A stretch of 64,000 bases of DNA from Puniceicoccaceae bacterium 5H (GCA_009772895.1 WOUP01000002.1:248001-312000), one strand, 5' to 3'; positions 10,155 through 22,658 are shown, counted from the stretch's first letter. Notes: generated by a model from the sequence alone, not told the origin. Program-made: numbers and translations.

Positions 10155-12656
10155 ATGGGTCGACGCTCCTTCAAGTTGGCATTGCAGATGGCGAGCTGGG
10201 CATTCTTGTTGTCCAGTGTCACCTGGGCTGCGGGTCCCCGCTTCAGTCAGAGCCGTTTCAGTGACGCCGCGGTGGCGGAGTTGGCTACGCCGGCAGAGCC
10301 CGCGCCCGAAGCCGTGCCGCCGGCACCCGAGACGCCCCGCGAACCGACAGAAGCCGCCGCGCCGGAGCCTGAAACGGAAGCGGTAGTCGAAGCGGTGCCC
10401 GCCGAAGATCCTTTGCCGCCGCTCGTCGCAGCGGAAGAGCCACCCATCGTCGCGGTCGAAGCCCCTCGCCAACCTGAGACGGAGGCATCGACCGCCACGC
10501 CGGTTGAGGTCGCCGATACCCAGCCACAGCCCGAGCCCGCCGCGCCGCAGGAAGCGCCGTATCGATCGACCGAGGCACAGGCACCGGCGGCACCCGAAGA
10601 GGCCCATGTGGCGGAGCATACTGCCGCGCAGGACACGGCCCCCGCGCCGGAGCAGACGCCTGAGGCACCCGCTCACCACGAGCCTGTCGCGACGACCGAG
10701 CCGGCGCCCCAGGCCCATCAAAAGTCACCTTTCGAGGCGGAACTGGAGCACGCGATTGCCGAGGCCGCCCACATTACACCAGACGCGGCCGAAGTCGCCC
10801 TGGAGGAAACGGAAGCCGCCGCACATGCTGCGCCTGCCCCGGAGGCCACGGAGGTCGCCGCACCAGCAGCCGATTCGCATGCTCACACCGAGACGCCCCA
10901 CGAAGCTCCGGAGGTCGCTGCGGCCCCCGCACCCCAGGCCCCATCGGCGGACGTGAAGAGTAGCCGCCTGCCACGAGTCGTGGGCAAGCCGAAGCCGCTT
11001 TCGGCTGAGCCCCTGGCTGATTTGCTGAGCTCGGAACCGGCCATGGCCGAAGAGGCGACGCCGTCGGCGGATGCAGATTTGGATATCGACTGGGAGCAGA
11101 TGGCGGCGGAGGAATTACCGCTGCCCGAGGCTCCCCAGCAGGACGCACATGCCCACGAGGATCATCCCGTGGCGCAATTTGGGGAACCGACAGCGGATGC
11201 ACATGCGGCACCGGTGGCGGAGGCCCATGCGGCGGAGCCTGCGGCCCACGAAGCCGACCATGCCGCCCCGGAAGCGCACGCGACGGAAGCTGCCCACGAA
11301 CCGGACGCCCACGCGGTCGCATCGGCCCATGAGCCTGCGGCGCACGCTCCCGCTGCCCACGACGACCATGCCGAAACGGCTCATGCGACGGACGAGCATC
11401 ATGCCGAGGCGGATGCCCATGGCCCCCAGATCGAAATGCCAGTCGCCCGTGCGCCGCGCGATCCCATGCCATCACTCGTGGATGTGGATACGCTGGAGCG
11501 CCTGTTGCTGGAAGACGAGGGCATGTCCAACACCATTTTGCGGGACTTCGAGCCCGTCTCCGTCGATCCCAAGCTGCAGATGCTCGAGCGCTCGGCCTGG
11601 GTCCAGCGCACCTTGGGGCAGAACGATCAGGCGGAAAAAATCTACCTCGATCTGCTGCAGCGCACGCCGGACGGCCACAAGCCGGAGATCTACCTCGAAC
11701 TGGCCAACTTTTACACCGACACCGAGCAATACCTGAAGACGATCGCCGTCTACGAGCGCTTCATCCGCCGCTTCAAGGAAGACCCGCGTGTGCCGGAGGT
11801 GCACCTGCGTCTGGGCATGCTCTACCGTCGCTACGAGAACTACCAGTTGGCGGTCGACAGCTTTTTCAACGTCCTGCAGATCTCCTTTTACATCCCGGAC
11901 GAGCGGGTGGAGTCCTACCGCCGCCTTTCCGAACTCGCCCAGTACGAGATTGCCGAAACGTATTACCAGAAAGGCGATTATACGCGGGCGGCCGAGTTTT
12001 ACCTGCGCCTGCAGCGCGTGAGCAAAGACCCGAAGATCAAGGCCGAAGCGCGGCTCAAGCAGGCTTATGCCGACTTGCTCCTGGGCAATTATCCGCTGGT
12101 CGTGGCCGAGTTGCGCACGTTTGCCGCCGACCACCCCGACAGCGAATACCTCCCGGACAGCCGGTTCTTGCTGGCGCGTGCTTTTTACATGCTGGGAGAC
12201 CGGGCGCTGGCGCGCCGGGAAGTGCTGAAAATCCTCGGCAGTGATCTCGGCCCCGTGAGCGACGACCTGTGGGGCTATTGGCTGAAGACGATCGGCAACC
12301 AGCTGGCGAACGACCTGTACGACTCCGGCGATTATGAAGGGGCGCACCGGATCTACCACGCGCTGCTCAGCATGAGTAACGACCCGGAATGGCGCTGGCC
12401 CATCGTCTACCAGATCGGCATGTGCCTGGAGAAGCAGGATCAGGACGACAAGGCGATGGAGGTCTACTCCCGCCTGCTGGACCAGACTTCCAACCTGGTG
12501 GAAGGCCAGCCCGACGAGGGCGTGCGGGTGCGCATCGCTGAGTTGCGTCAGCGGGCGCAGACCCGCCTGGAGCACTTGCAGTGGCGCGACGATTTCAATC
12601 GCGAAGTGGACCGGCTTGCTCCGATGGACAATGATCCTTTAATCAAGCCCTCATGA
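10155..12656 (+). CDS. TPR-repeat protein with long A/P/E/H-rich disordered N-terminal half
   Basis: Signal-like N-terminus; C-terminal TPR-like helices ('AEKIYLDLLQRTPDGHKPEIYLELANFY', 'AVDSFFNVLQ'). Confidence 0.85.
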   Translation: MGRRSFKLALQMASWAFLLSSVTWAAGPRFSQSRFSDAAVAELATPAEPAPEAVPPAPETPREPTEAAAPEPETEAVVEAVPAEDPLPPLVAAEEPPIVAVEAPRQPETEASTATPVEVADTQPQPEPAAPQEAPYRSTEAQAPAAPEEAHVAEHTAAQDTAPAPEQTPEAPAHHEPVATTEPAPQAHQKSPFEAELEHAIAEAAHITPDAAEVALEETEAAAHAAPAPEATEVAAPAADSHAHTETPHEAPEVAAAPAPQAPSADVKSSRLPRVVGKPKPLSAEPLADLLSSEPAMAEEATPSADADLDIDWEQMAAEELPLPEAPQQDAHAHEDHPVAQFGEPTADAHAAPVAEAHAAEPAAHEADHAAPEAHATEAAHEPDAHAVASAHEPAAHAPAAHDDHAETAHATDEHHAEADAHGPQIEMPVARAPRDPMPSLVDVDTLERLLLEDEGMSNTILRDFEPVSVDPKLQMLERSAWVQRTLGQNDQAEKIYLDLLQRTPDGHKPEIYLELANFYTDTEQYLKTIAVYERFIRRFKEDPRVPEVHLRLGMLYRRYENYQLAVDSFFNVLQISFYIPDERVESYRRLSELAQYEIAETYYQKGDYTRAAEFYLRLQRVSKDPKIKAEARLKQAYADLLLGNYPLVVAELRTFAADHPDSEYLPDSRFLLARAFYMLGDRALARREVLKILGSDLGPVSDDLWGYWLKTIGNQLANDLYDSGDYEGAHRIYHALLSMSNDPEWRWPIVYQIGMCLEKQDQDDKAMEVYSRLLDQTSNLVEGQPDEGVRVRIAELRQRAQTRLEHLQWRDDFNREVDRLAPMDNDPLIKPS

Positions 12657-13063
12657 GCGCGAGCGAAGTCTTTCAACGCCATGGCGAACTCTGCACCCAG
12701 GTGCTGGACCTGCTCCAGCAGGAGAATCATTACCTGAGGGAGCAGCAGGCGCCTTCCGCCGAGGTGGTGGAGGCCAAGCAGCGCCTGTTGCCCCAGCTCG
12801 CCGAGAGCCTCGAGTCGATCAAGGCCGTCCAGCTCCGGCCGGAGGAGCGCACGAACCAGTTGCGCACGCAAAAGCAGAAGCTGGAGCAGCAATTGATGCG
12901 TATCTTTCTGTTGGACAAGGAAAACGAGAAACTGCTGCTGGAGGTGAGCCAGCAACAACGGGGGCCCAAGGTGCCACCACGGCGCGCGAGCCTCTCGGCG
13001 ATCCAGAAAGCCTATCGGCAAAACCTCGGCGCTCCCCATCGTCCTGCGCAGGGCCAGGGCTAG
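12653..13063 (+). CDS. Small coiled-coil protein, translationally coupled to the upstream TPR gene
   Basis: ATGA overlap with the preceding stop; Gln/Glu/Leu-rich helical sequence. Confidence 0.65.
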   Translation: MSASEVFQRHGELCTQVLDLLQQENHYLREQQAPSAEVVEAKQRLLPQLAESLESIKAVQLRPEERTNQLRTQKQKLEQQLMRIFLLDKENEKLLLEVSQQQRGPKVPPRRASLSAIQKAYRQNLGAPHRPAQGQG

Positions 13064-13068
13064 CAGCG

Positions 13069-13764
13069 CTATACGCTCGCTTCGTGCAGGGCGACGATCC
13101 CGCCGGTCAGCCCGCGATAGCGCACCTCCCCGAAACCGGCCTGCTTCATTTCCGCCGCCAGCTCAGGGCGAGAGGGGAAGCTGGCAATGCTGCCGCCCAG
13201 GTATTCGTAGGCCGCCTTGTCACGCGTGATGAGCTTGGCAAAGAGCGGCAGGATCCCGCGCAGGTAGGCATAGTAAAAGGGCTTCAACCAAGCGTCGGGC
13301 TGGGTGAACTCCAGCACGATCAAGGCACCGCCGGGGCGTAATACACGCTGCATCTCCTTCAGGCCGCGGTCCCGATTTTCCAGGTTGCGCAGGCCGAAGG
13401 AAATCGTGAGCACGTCGACGGAGGCGTCCTCCAGCGGCAGGTGCAGGCAATCGCCAAAGGCAAAGCGGATATCCTCGAGCAAATCCTCGCCCTGCTGCTT
13501 GCGCCGCGCTTCGTCCAGCATCGGCTCGCAGAAGTCCAGCCCCTGCACCTTTACGTCGGCCCCGAGGCGCTTTTTGAGGGCAAAGGCGACATCGCCGCTG
13601 CCGGTGGCGAGATCGACGACATCCTTGGGTTGGCGGGCGGCCACGCGCTCTACCAGCACCTTGCGCCAATGGTAATCGACGCCGAAGCTCAGCAGGTGGT
13701 TGGCGACATCGTAGCGTCCGGCGATGCCGGCAAACATGGACTGGACGGCCTTACCTTCAGGCAT
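13069..13764 (-). CDS. ubiE/menG: Demethylmenaquinone/ubiquinone methyltransferase
   Basis: '[26 protein letters not shown]', '[11 protein letters not shown]', '[26 protein letters not shown]', characteristic of UbiE/MenG. Confidence 0.95.
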   Translation of the reverse strand: MPEGKAVQSMFAGIAGRYDVANHLLSFGVDYHWRKVLVERVAARQPKDVVDLATGSGDVAFALKKRLGADVKVQGLDFCEPMLDEARRKQQGEDLLEDIRFAFGDCLHLPLEDASVDVLTISFGLRNLENRDRGLKEMQRVLRPGGALIVLEFTQPDAWLKPFYYAYLRGILPLFAKLITRDKAAYEYLGGSIASFPSRPELAAEMKQAGFGEVRYRGLTGGIVALHEASV

Positions 13765-13839
13765 AAGCGAGCTTCGCCAGCACGTGGGGGGAAGTCAAGC
13801 AGGTGGGGGCAGGGCGAGCGCAGATTTGCCGTAAGCGGC

Positions 13840-14253
13840 CTAGCCCCTGGCCAGACGGTCGACCGTCTTCTGGGCTTCCTTGAGGCTACGCCCGGTTTGC
13901 TCGCGCACGAGCTTTACGGCGGCGGCCTTGTGCCCGGAGGCGATCAGCCGCTCGGCCTCGGCCTGAGTCTCGGGCGTCAGGTCTCCGGTGGGCGCCGCGC
14001 CGGAAGACATGCGATCCACGTAGGTCTTGGCGTCGCGCAGGCTCATGCCGGTGCTGGCGCGCAGCTTGCGGATGGCCTCGATCTTGCGCCCTTCGGCGAT
14101 CAGCTCGAATAGTTGGGACTCCAACACCGGCGAGACCTTGACGTTTTTGGCGCCGAGGCTACCGCGAAAGAGCATGAATCCGGCGCCCGCCACGGCCACA
14201 ATGGCCAGCAGGATCCAGATCGTGGCTTGGATCAGCTGTGTTTGCACGTCCAC
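13840..14253 (-). CDS. Membrane-anchored protein with two ribosomal L7/L12 C-terminal-domain-like units
   Basis: N-terminal TM helix, then 'KIEAIRKLRASTGMSLRDAKTYVDRM' and 'KAAAVKLVREQTGRSLKEAQKTVDRL'. Confidence 0.8.
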   Translation of the reverse strand: MDVQTQLIQATIWILLAIVAVAGAGFMLFRGSLGAKNVKVSPVLESQLFELIAEGRKIEAIRKLRASTGMSLRDAKTYVDRMSSGAAPTGDLTPETQAEAERLIASGHKAAAVKLVREQTGRSLKEAQKTVDRLARG

Positions 14254-14373
14254 AATTGCGATATTAGCGCAGCGGACATGGCTGGGGCAAGGCTGCTTGG
14301 AATCCCCCTCTGTATTTGCATTACCCCGGCTTCATGCTTTTGGTGAAGGGCAGACGATTACCCCACATTTCTC

Positions 14374-15357
14374 ATGCAGCGACGTATATTTGATCACCTC
14401 GGAACCCCTGTTTCAGAAATCGGCCTGGGCTGCTGGCAGCTCGGCGGCGACTTTGGCAAGACCGGCCCCCAGCAAGCGGAAGACATCCTCCGCACCGCCG
14501 TGGAGCAGGACATCACCTTCTTTGACACCGCGGACGTCTATGGCGCCGGCGAGTCGGAAAAGTTTGTCGGGTCGGTGCTCAACCAGTTGGGCCGCGAGCG
14601 CTTTTTCATCGCCTCCAAGGTAGGGCGGGGCAGTGGCCTCTATCCCGACAACTACACCGAAAAGGGCGTGCGCGATTGCATCGAAGCCTCATTGCAGCGC
14701 CTCAAGATCGACACGCTCGATCTGATTCAGCTGCACTGCGTGCCCAATGCGGTGGTGGAAAACGCCGAGATCTTCCAGTGGCTGCGCAAGCTGAAGGAGG
14801 AGGGCAAGATTCGCGCCTTTGGGGCGAGCGTCGAGTCGATGGACGAGGCGCTCTCGGCCATGAAGCAACGCGACCTGTCCTCCCTGCAGATCATTTTCAA
14901 CATTTTCCGGCAAAAGCCGGTCGAGGAGGTGCTGGAAAAGGCGCATCAGGCCGGCGTGGCCATTATCGTGCGCCTGCCGCTCGCCAGCGGCCTGCTCTCG
15001 GGCAAGATGAGCAAGGAGACGCAGTTCGAGGAGCAGGACCACCGCAATTTCAATCGCGACGGTGCCGCCTTCAATGTAGGTGAGACCTTCGCGGGCCTGC
15101 CTTTCGAGAAGGGCGTCGAGTTGGCCGATCAGCTCAAGGCCTACGTGCCGGAGGGCTACACGATGGCGCAGTTCAGCCAGCGCTGGATCCTCGACCACCC
15201 GGCGGTGACGACCATCATTACCGGCGCCTCCCGTCCGCAACAGGTCAAGGACAACGCCAAGGTCTCCAGTCTGGCCCCGCTTTCGCCCACCTTGCACGCC
15301 CAGCTGGCGACCTTCTATCAGCAACGCGTGGTCGATCATATTCGCGGGCCATACTGA
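14374..15357 (+). CDS. Aldo/keto reductase
   Basis: 'VSEIGLGCWQLGG', 'FFDTADVYGAGESEKFVG', 'LDLIQLHC', C-terminal 'TTIITGASRPQQVKDNAK'. Confidence 0.93.
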   Translation: MQRRIFDHLGTPVSEIGLGCWQLGGDFGKTGPQQAEDILRTAVEQDITFFDTADVYGAGESEKFVGSVLNQLGRERFFIASKVGRGSGLYPDNYTEKGVRDCIEASLQRLKIDTLDLIQLHCVPNAVVENAEIFQWLRKLKEEGKIRAFGASVESMDEALSAMKQRDLSSLQIIFNIFRQKPVEEVLEKAHQAGVAIIVRLPLASGLLSGKMSKETQFEEQDHRNFNRDGAAFNVGETFAGLPFEKGVELADQLKAYVPEGYTMAQFSQRWILDHPAVTTIITGASRPQQVKDNAKVSSLAPLSPTLHAQLATFYQQRVVDHIRGPY

Positions 15358-15390
15358 GCCTGTTGCGTTAGTGTTGTTAATTAGGTTTTG

Positions 15391-15427
15391 GGCTGGATGC
15401 GAACATGCATCCAGCCTTCTTTTTATT
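15391..15427 (+). terminator. Rho-independent terminator downstream of the aldo/keto reductase
   Basis: GGCTGGATGC-gaacat-GCATCCAGCC followed by TTCTTTTTATT. Confidence 0.85.
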
Positions 15428-15591
15428 CCTAGGAATTTATTAGGGTGTAGGGTTTAAGTAAATTCAGACTGGTGTTAGTGAAATGTAAAAGTCACTACGC
15501 GGGTGATTGTGGTGAAAGATTCGGATTCACATCTATGAGATGAATACACAAGTTGCGGCATCGAAGGCAGATACGCACTCGTAAAGTTTTC

Positions 15592-16353
15592 ATGCATTGT
15601 ATGTGGTACTATCAATTCGAAGATGCCCGTCGGGGGCCCGTAGAACAGTCGGAGGTAGAAGCATTGGTCCGTCAGGGTCGGATCAGTAGAAAAACGTTGG
15701 TCTGGAGCGAGGGTATGACAGACTGGCTTCCCGTCGAGCAAACAGAGCTGGGGCATCTCTGCCCGGAAGGTGCGACTACCCCGCCCCCTGTCTCAAGCGC
15801 ATGGCCGTTTGCAACAGGAGGCGGGGCCACCCCTCCAGTCCATGAAGAGGACATCAAGAAGCTGGAACAGTGGTTCAAGATCTACTGGATCTGTCTGGCG
15901 GCGGGGATCCCGCTGACGTTGATCCTGGTGGGTATGGCAGGCCTGATTGCGGCCGTGGTCTTCTATTGCCTGATGCTTTACAAGCTGTGGAAGCTGATTC
16001 CGAGCGGGCAGGCGCGCACCTCGCCCGGCCTGGCGGTGGGGCTGTCTTTCGTCCCGTTCTTCAACTACTACTGGAACTTTGTGGCGTTTCATGGTCTGGC
16101 CCAGGACCTGAATGCACGGCTCAAGCAAGAGGGCGTTCAGGTCGAGCCGATCAACGCCAACCTGACGTTGGCCTACTGCATTCTCGTCTGCGTTTGCATC
16201 GTGCCTTGGATCGGCCTGTTGGCCGCGATCGGTGCTATCGTCGTCAACATCCTGGCCCTGAAGCAGATCAAGGATGCAGGGGTGGCTCTCATTCGCCACC
16301 GCCTCGGCTCCGCCGGTCCTGCTCCTGCGGGGGAGCCCGCACTGGCTTACTAG
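15592..16353 (+). CDS. GYF_2-domain membrane protein
   Basis: N-terminal 'WYYQFEDARRGPVEQSEVEALVRQGRISRKTLVWSEGMTDWLPVEQ' matches GYF_2/DUF4339; C-terminal hydrophobic segments. Confidence 0.82.
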   Translation: MHCMWYYQFEDARRGPVEQSEVEALVRQGRISRKTLVWSEGMTDWLPVEQTELGHLCPEGATTPPPVSSAWPFATGGGATPPVHEEDIKKLEQWFKIYWICLAAGIPLTLILVGMAGLIAAVVFYCLMLYKLWKLIPSGQARTSPGLAVGLSFVPFFNYYWNFVAFHGLAQDLNARLKQEGVQVEPINANLTLAYCILVCVCIVPWIGLLAAIGAIVVNILALKQIKDAGVALIRHRLGSAGPAPAGEPALAY

Positions 16354-16387
16354 AAATTTGTTTATCCTGAGCTGTCTGCTGTGTCTG

Positions 16388-16418
16388 CGAGGCCGCTCCC
16401 GTTCGGGGAGCGGCCTCG
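16388..16418 (+). terminator. Strong GC-rich hairpin downstream of the GYF_2 gene
   Basis: CGAGGCCGCTCCC-gttc-GGGGAGCGGCCTCG; weak T tract. Confidence 0.6.
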
Positions 16419-16537
16419 CTTATAACCATAGCAAGTTGCCGAACAGGGGCACGGGCGACGGCCCGCGCTTGGGGACATAGGCTGAACTTCAGGTGCGCTG
16501 GTGGATCCGAACACCCTTCCCTTCCTGATCTGGTGAC

Positions 16538-16572
16538 ACAAAAAAGCCCGTCAGCCAAAAGGGCCGACGGGC
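16538..16572 (-). terminator. Rho-independent terminator of pnp
   Basis: Minus strand GCCCGTC...GACGGGC followed by TTTTTT. Confidence 0.85.
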
Positions 16573-16601
16573 GAAAAGATGCGGTTGAGGGCTGGCTGCG
16601 A

Positions 16602-19004
<2,403 letters not shown>

Positions 19005-19050
19005 GAGGTATCTATTCGGGTTTGTCGGTCCCTCGCCTCCGCGTCACTCC

Positions 19051-19107
19051 CAGGAAGTTCGCTGGGGCACTCACATTGGGGTTTGCGGTGCGCCAGCGGA
19101 CTTCCTG
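19051..19107 (-). promoter_or_regulatory. Stem-loop in the pnp 5' leader (candidate autoregulatory structure)
   Basis: CAGGAAGTTCGCTGG (19051-19065) pairs with CCAGCGGACTTCCTG (19093-19107); 14 Watson-Crick pairs plus one non-canonical pair. Confidence 0.55.
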
Positions 19108-19379
19108 CGAAATGGGACGTCTCGTAGAGACGAGGAGGAAAGAAAAGATAACCTGTAAATGAGATTGGGGCCGATGAACAGGTTTTTTCGCCTCGAAGAC
19201 GGTAAGGTTGGGTATATCTGCCGGTTTTTAGGGGCGGACCGCTTGGGTAGCGAAGACTCGGTGCCTTGTCGAGCGCTGAGCGGCTTGACGTTCGCCATCC
19301 CGAGCAAACTGAAAGTGCTCCCAGGACAAAGCTGCGCAAAGCGTGACTACCTGAGGATAGCCGCCCTGCTTTGGGGCAC

Positions 19380-19415
19380 AAAAAAAGCCAGTCGCGCGGG
19401 TGGCACGATTGGCTC
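19380..19415 (-). terminator. Rho-independent terminator downstream of rpsO
   Basis: Minus strand GAGCCAATCG...CGACTGGCTTTTTTT. Confidence 0.8.
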
Positions 19416-19445
19416 GGGGAAAAGGCGATCGTTTGAGCCCAGAGA

Positions 19446-19718
19446 CTAGCGGCGCAGCTTGAGGCGCTCGAGCAGCATCTTGTACTTTTCGAGGTCGTGC
19501 TTCTTCACGTAGTCGAGCAGCTTGCGGCGACGGTTCGTGAGCGCGATGAGGCCGCGGCGGCTGTGGAAGTCCTTGCGGTGGGTGCGCAGGTGGTCCGTGA
19601 GGTGGACGATGCGCGCCGTGAGCAGGGCGATCTGGACCTCGGGGCTGCCGGTGTCGCTGTCGTGGGTCTTGAAGTCAGCGATGACGCTGTTCTTGTCGAG
19701 TTGGGTGCTGGATGCCAT
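19446..19718 (-). CDS. rpsO: 30S ribosomal protein S15
   Basis: '[58 protein letters not shown]'; rpsO-pnp order is a conserved arrangement. Confidence 0.98.
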   Translation of the reverse strand: MASSTQLDKNSVIADFKTHDSDTGSPEVQIALLTARIVHLTDHLRTHRKDFHSRRGLIALTNRRRKLLDYVKKHDLEKYKMLLERLKLRR

Positions 19719-19924
19719 TGTATTTGATGAGGTGCACGACTACTTGGGACGGGCGACTCGCCGCATCCGCCAGACTCGCCGTAGCCAGTCCGACCGTTTC
19801 CACCCGGAGTTCCGGGCCAGTCGCGGAACTGCTCGCTCGCGCGCTCAGTTCTCAACGCAAAGAGGCAGAGAAAATAGACTCGTGCGCGGGTGGCAAGTGA
19901 AAAGGCGCCGTTGGTTGCGATTTC

Positions 19925-20557
19925 TCAGGGTAGCCACGGCGAAAGCTTCGGGTGCGCCAGCTGACGCAGACCCTCGAGAAGAGTGGCGAAGGCGATATCG
20001 AGGCCGCGCTGATTGTCGATCAGCACGTCTGCCTGCTCGAGGTAGGGCTGCACAAATTGCGCGTGCATGGGGCGAACCGTTGTCAGGTATTGCTCCAGCA
20101 CGCTCTCCAGAGTGCGACCGCGCTCGGCCACGTCGCGCTGCAGGCGGCGGGCGAGCCGCAAGTCGGCCGGAGCATCGACGAAGATCGTGACGTCCAGGCA
20201 CGCCCGCACTTCCGGCAAGGCGAGCAGCAAACAGCCATCGACAACCACCACGGGGTGGGGCGCGAGCGGGTTGCCAGGTTCGCGGCGGTGCAGGCGATAG
20301 TCGTAACACGGCACCTCGACGGGATTGCCGGCCCTCAGTTCATGCAGGTGATGGACAAACAACGCGGTGTCCAGCGATGCCGGGTGGTCGTAATTGCCGC
20401 GATGCTCGGGCGGGATGTTTTCGCGATTGCGATAATAGCAATCGAGTTCGAGCAGACATGCGTGCGGCTCCCCGATGGCCGTGGTCAAGCGCTGCGCCAG
20501 CGTGCTCTTGCCGCTGGCGCTCCCGCCACAGACGCCGATGAAAAAGGGGACGCTCAT
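19925..20557 (-). CDS. udk: Uridine kinase
   Basis: P-loop 'GVCGGSASGKSTLAQRL', 'LDCYYRNRENIPPEHRGNYDHPASLDTALF'; start MSVPFF has an AAGGA SD upstream. Confidence 0.93.
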   Translation of the reverse strand: MSVPFFIGVCGGSASGKSTLAQRLTTAIGEPHACLLELDCYYRNRENIPPEHRGNYDHPASLDTALFVHHLHELRAGNPVEVPCYDYRLHRREPGNPLAPHPVVVVDGCLLLALPEVRACLDVTIFVDAPADLRLARRLQRDVAERGRTLESVLEQYLTTVRPMHAQFVQPYLEQADVLIDNQRGLDIAFATLLEGLRQLAHPKLSPWLP

Positions 20558-20605
20558 CGTCATATCCTTACGTTGGCGCATGAGCCGGCAAAGGCGGAAG
20601 GCTCT

Positions 20606-22528
20606 TTAGAGCACGAAGGTGAAAGTCGTGCCAACGCCGACTTCGCTCTCGACCCCCACACGACCGCCTTGAGATTCGACTTGGCTTTTGACGAGAAAGA
20701 GGCCGACACCGTGGGCGTCGGGGTTGGCATGGAAGGTTTCATAGAGGCCGAATAGTTTGTGCCCGTGTCGTTTGAGGTCGATGCCGATGCCGTTGTCGGT
20801 GAAGCTGAGCTCCGTGCGGCCCTCTGGTAGCGGGTGGGAACGGATTATAACGTGCGGATGGCGTTCCGGCGAGCGATACTTGATCGCATTGGAGAGCATG
20901 TTGAGGAAGATGCTCTCGAGATAGGCGGGCACGAAGCGGAGCTTTGGCTCGTGAAAAAACGCCTCGATTTTCATATGGTGCTGGGCCATATCTCCTGCCA
21001 GCACGGCCTGAGTGCTCTCGAGTTGATCCTGCAGGTCGATGTCTGCCCGCTTCTGCTCGGCGTTGCTCTGGACCTTGACGAGTTCGGACAGCTCCTCGAT
21101 GGTCTCGAACAATTCATTGCTGGTCGTCTGGAACATGCCGAAAAGCTCTTCTTTCATGTTCTGATCGACTTCGGTCTGATACAGTTCCAACAGCGAGTTC
21201 AGGTTGCCGGTGTGGGCCCGCAGGTTGTGTGAGACGATGTGGGCAAAGTGGTTCAGCCGCGTGTTCTGGCTCGTCACCATCTCCACCGTGTTCTGCAGTT
21301 CCAGTTCGCGTCGCTTCTCCTCCTCGATGTCCTGAAAGATGCCGCGCATCTTGATCACATTGCCCCCCTCATCGAGGACAGGCTCACCTTTTGCCCGCGC
21401 CCAGAAAACGCGCCCTTGGGCGGTGCACAGCTGCAACTCCATATCGTAAGGTTCGGCGGCCTCGATACATTGTCCGACGGCCGCGCGGATTTTCGGGCGG
21501 TCCTCCTCGAGGTAAAACTCGATCGCGGTGGAGACATCGGGTTGGTAGTCTTCGGATACTTCGTGCAGCCGCTTGACCTGAGGGGACCAATAAAGGCTCT
21601 GGGTTGCGACATCGAACTCCCAACCACCCATGCAGGCGATGCGCGCGGCCTCCTGCAGGTGGTAGCGGTTGCGTGCGATTTCCAGCTCGTTTTCCTTACG
21701 CGCCTGAATGTCGAGGATGGCACCGGTCATGCGGATGGGTCGGCCATTGTGGTCGCGGGTGCAGGCGCCTTGCGACTCCACCCAGTTGTAGCGCCCATCC
21801 TTGCGCAGTAGACGGAAGTCTACCCGGTAGGGGGTGTTTCGTTCAAAGTGGGCCATGACAGCCCGCTGCACACGCTCACGATCGTCGGGGTGCACCAGCC
21901 GATAGAAGTTTTCCCGGCTGGGCTGGATGTCGTTGGTGTCGTAGCCGAGGATCTCGTATAGGCGGTCTGCCCAGAGTGACTCGCCGGTCGTGAGATTGAT
22001 GTCCCAGATGCCGGCCTCGATATTGGTCAAGATGAGGTGCAGTTGCTCAAAACTCTGCTCGAAGGCGTGCTGCTGCTCCTGTTCCCGGCTGACGTCGACA
22101 AAGCAGCCGAACATGCGACGCGGCTGCTGGTCTTCGGTCCACTGCAGAACGCGACCGTAGCAGTGGATCCACACGATGTGCCCTTCACGGTGCGTGCCCC
22201 GCAAGTTGCAGCGAAAGGGCAGTTGCCCTTGGGTGGCAATATGCTGGTCGCGTAACCGCAGGGCGAGTTTCAGGTCTTCCTCGTGCAGCAGCTTTTCCCA
22301 CGCCGCGAAGCCCGCGGGCAGTTCGCTGGCCGCGTAGCCAAACATCGCAAGCAGTTCGGGACTCAGCAGGAGTTCTTCATCCTGCAAATCCCAATTCCAG
22401 TAGCCGGTGCGGGTGCCTTCTTTCAGGATCTCGAAGGCGCGCTGCCGCTCGCTCAGCTGTTGGCGCAGCTGGGCGTTTTCTCGACGCAGCTGCTCAAGCT
22501 CGTCGTGGCTTTCGGAAGCGTGACTCAA
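20606..22528 (-). CDS. Multi-PAS sensor histidine kinase
   Basis: PAS/PAC repeats ('YEILGYDTNDIQPSRENFYRLVHPDDRERV'), H-box 'FAHIVSHNLRAHTGNL', HATPase 'FTDNGIGIDLKRHGHKLFGLYETFH'. Confidence 0.92.
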   Translation of the reverse strand: MSHASESHDELEQLRRENAQLRQQLSERQRAFEILKEGTRTGYWNWDLQDEELLLSPELLAMFGYAASELPAGFAAWEKLLHEEDLKLALRLRDQHIATQGQLPFRCNLRGTHREGHIVWIHCYGRVLQWTEDQQPRRMFGCFVDVSREQEQQHAFEQSFEQLHLILTNIEAGIWDINLTTGESLWADRLYEILGYDTNDIQPSRENFYRLVHPDDRERVQRAVMAHFERNTPYRVDFRLLRKDGRYNWVESQGACTRDHNGRPIRMTGAILDIQARKENELEIARNRYHLQEAARIACMGGWEFDVATQSLYWSPQVKRLHEVSEDYQPDVSTAIEFYLEEDRPKIRAAVGQCIEAAEPYDMELQLCTAQGRVFWARAKGEPVLDEGGNVIKMRGIFQDIEEEKRRELELQNTVEMVTSQNTRLNHFAHIVSHNLRAHTGNLNSLLELYQTEVDQNMKEELFGMFQTTSNELFETIEELSELVKVQSNAEQKRADIDLQDQLESTQAVLAGDMAQHHMKIEAFFHEPKLRFVPAYLESIFLNMLSNAIKYRSPERHPHVIIRSHPLPEGRTELSFTDNGIGIDLKRHGHKLFGLYETFHANPDAHGVGLFLVKSQVESQGGRVGVESEVGVGTTFTFVL

Positions 22529-22658
22529 GGCTGGACGGGTGGTGGTGATCGTAGAGGAGGGGGGGCGGACGCCTGCCCTTGCTACGTCCCATATCGGCGG
22601 CGTTGGGATTCTGCTAAGGGTGAATGAGCGCCCACCGACCGTATTTATGGCCCCTCGT

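Noticed and set aside
10200-11450. Repetitive GCC/CAC-rich DNA
   Set aside because: Explained by the A/P/E/H-rich protein segment of the TPR gene.
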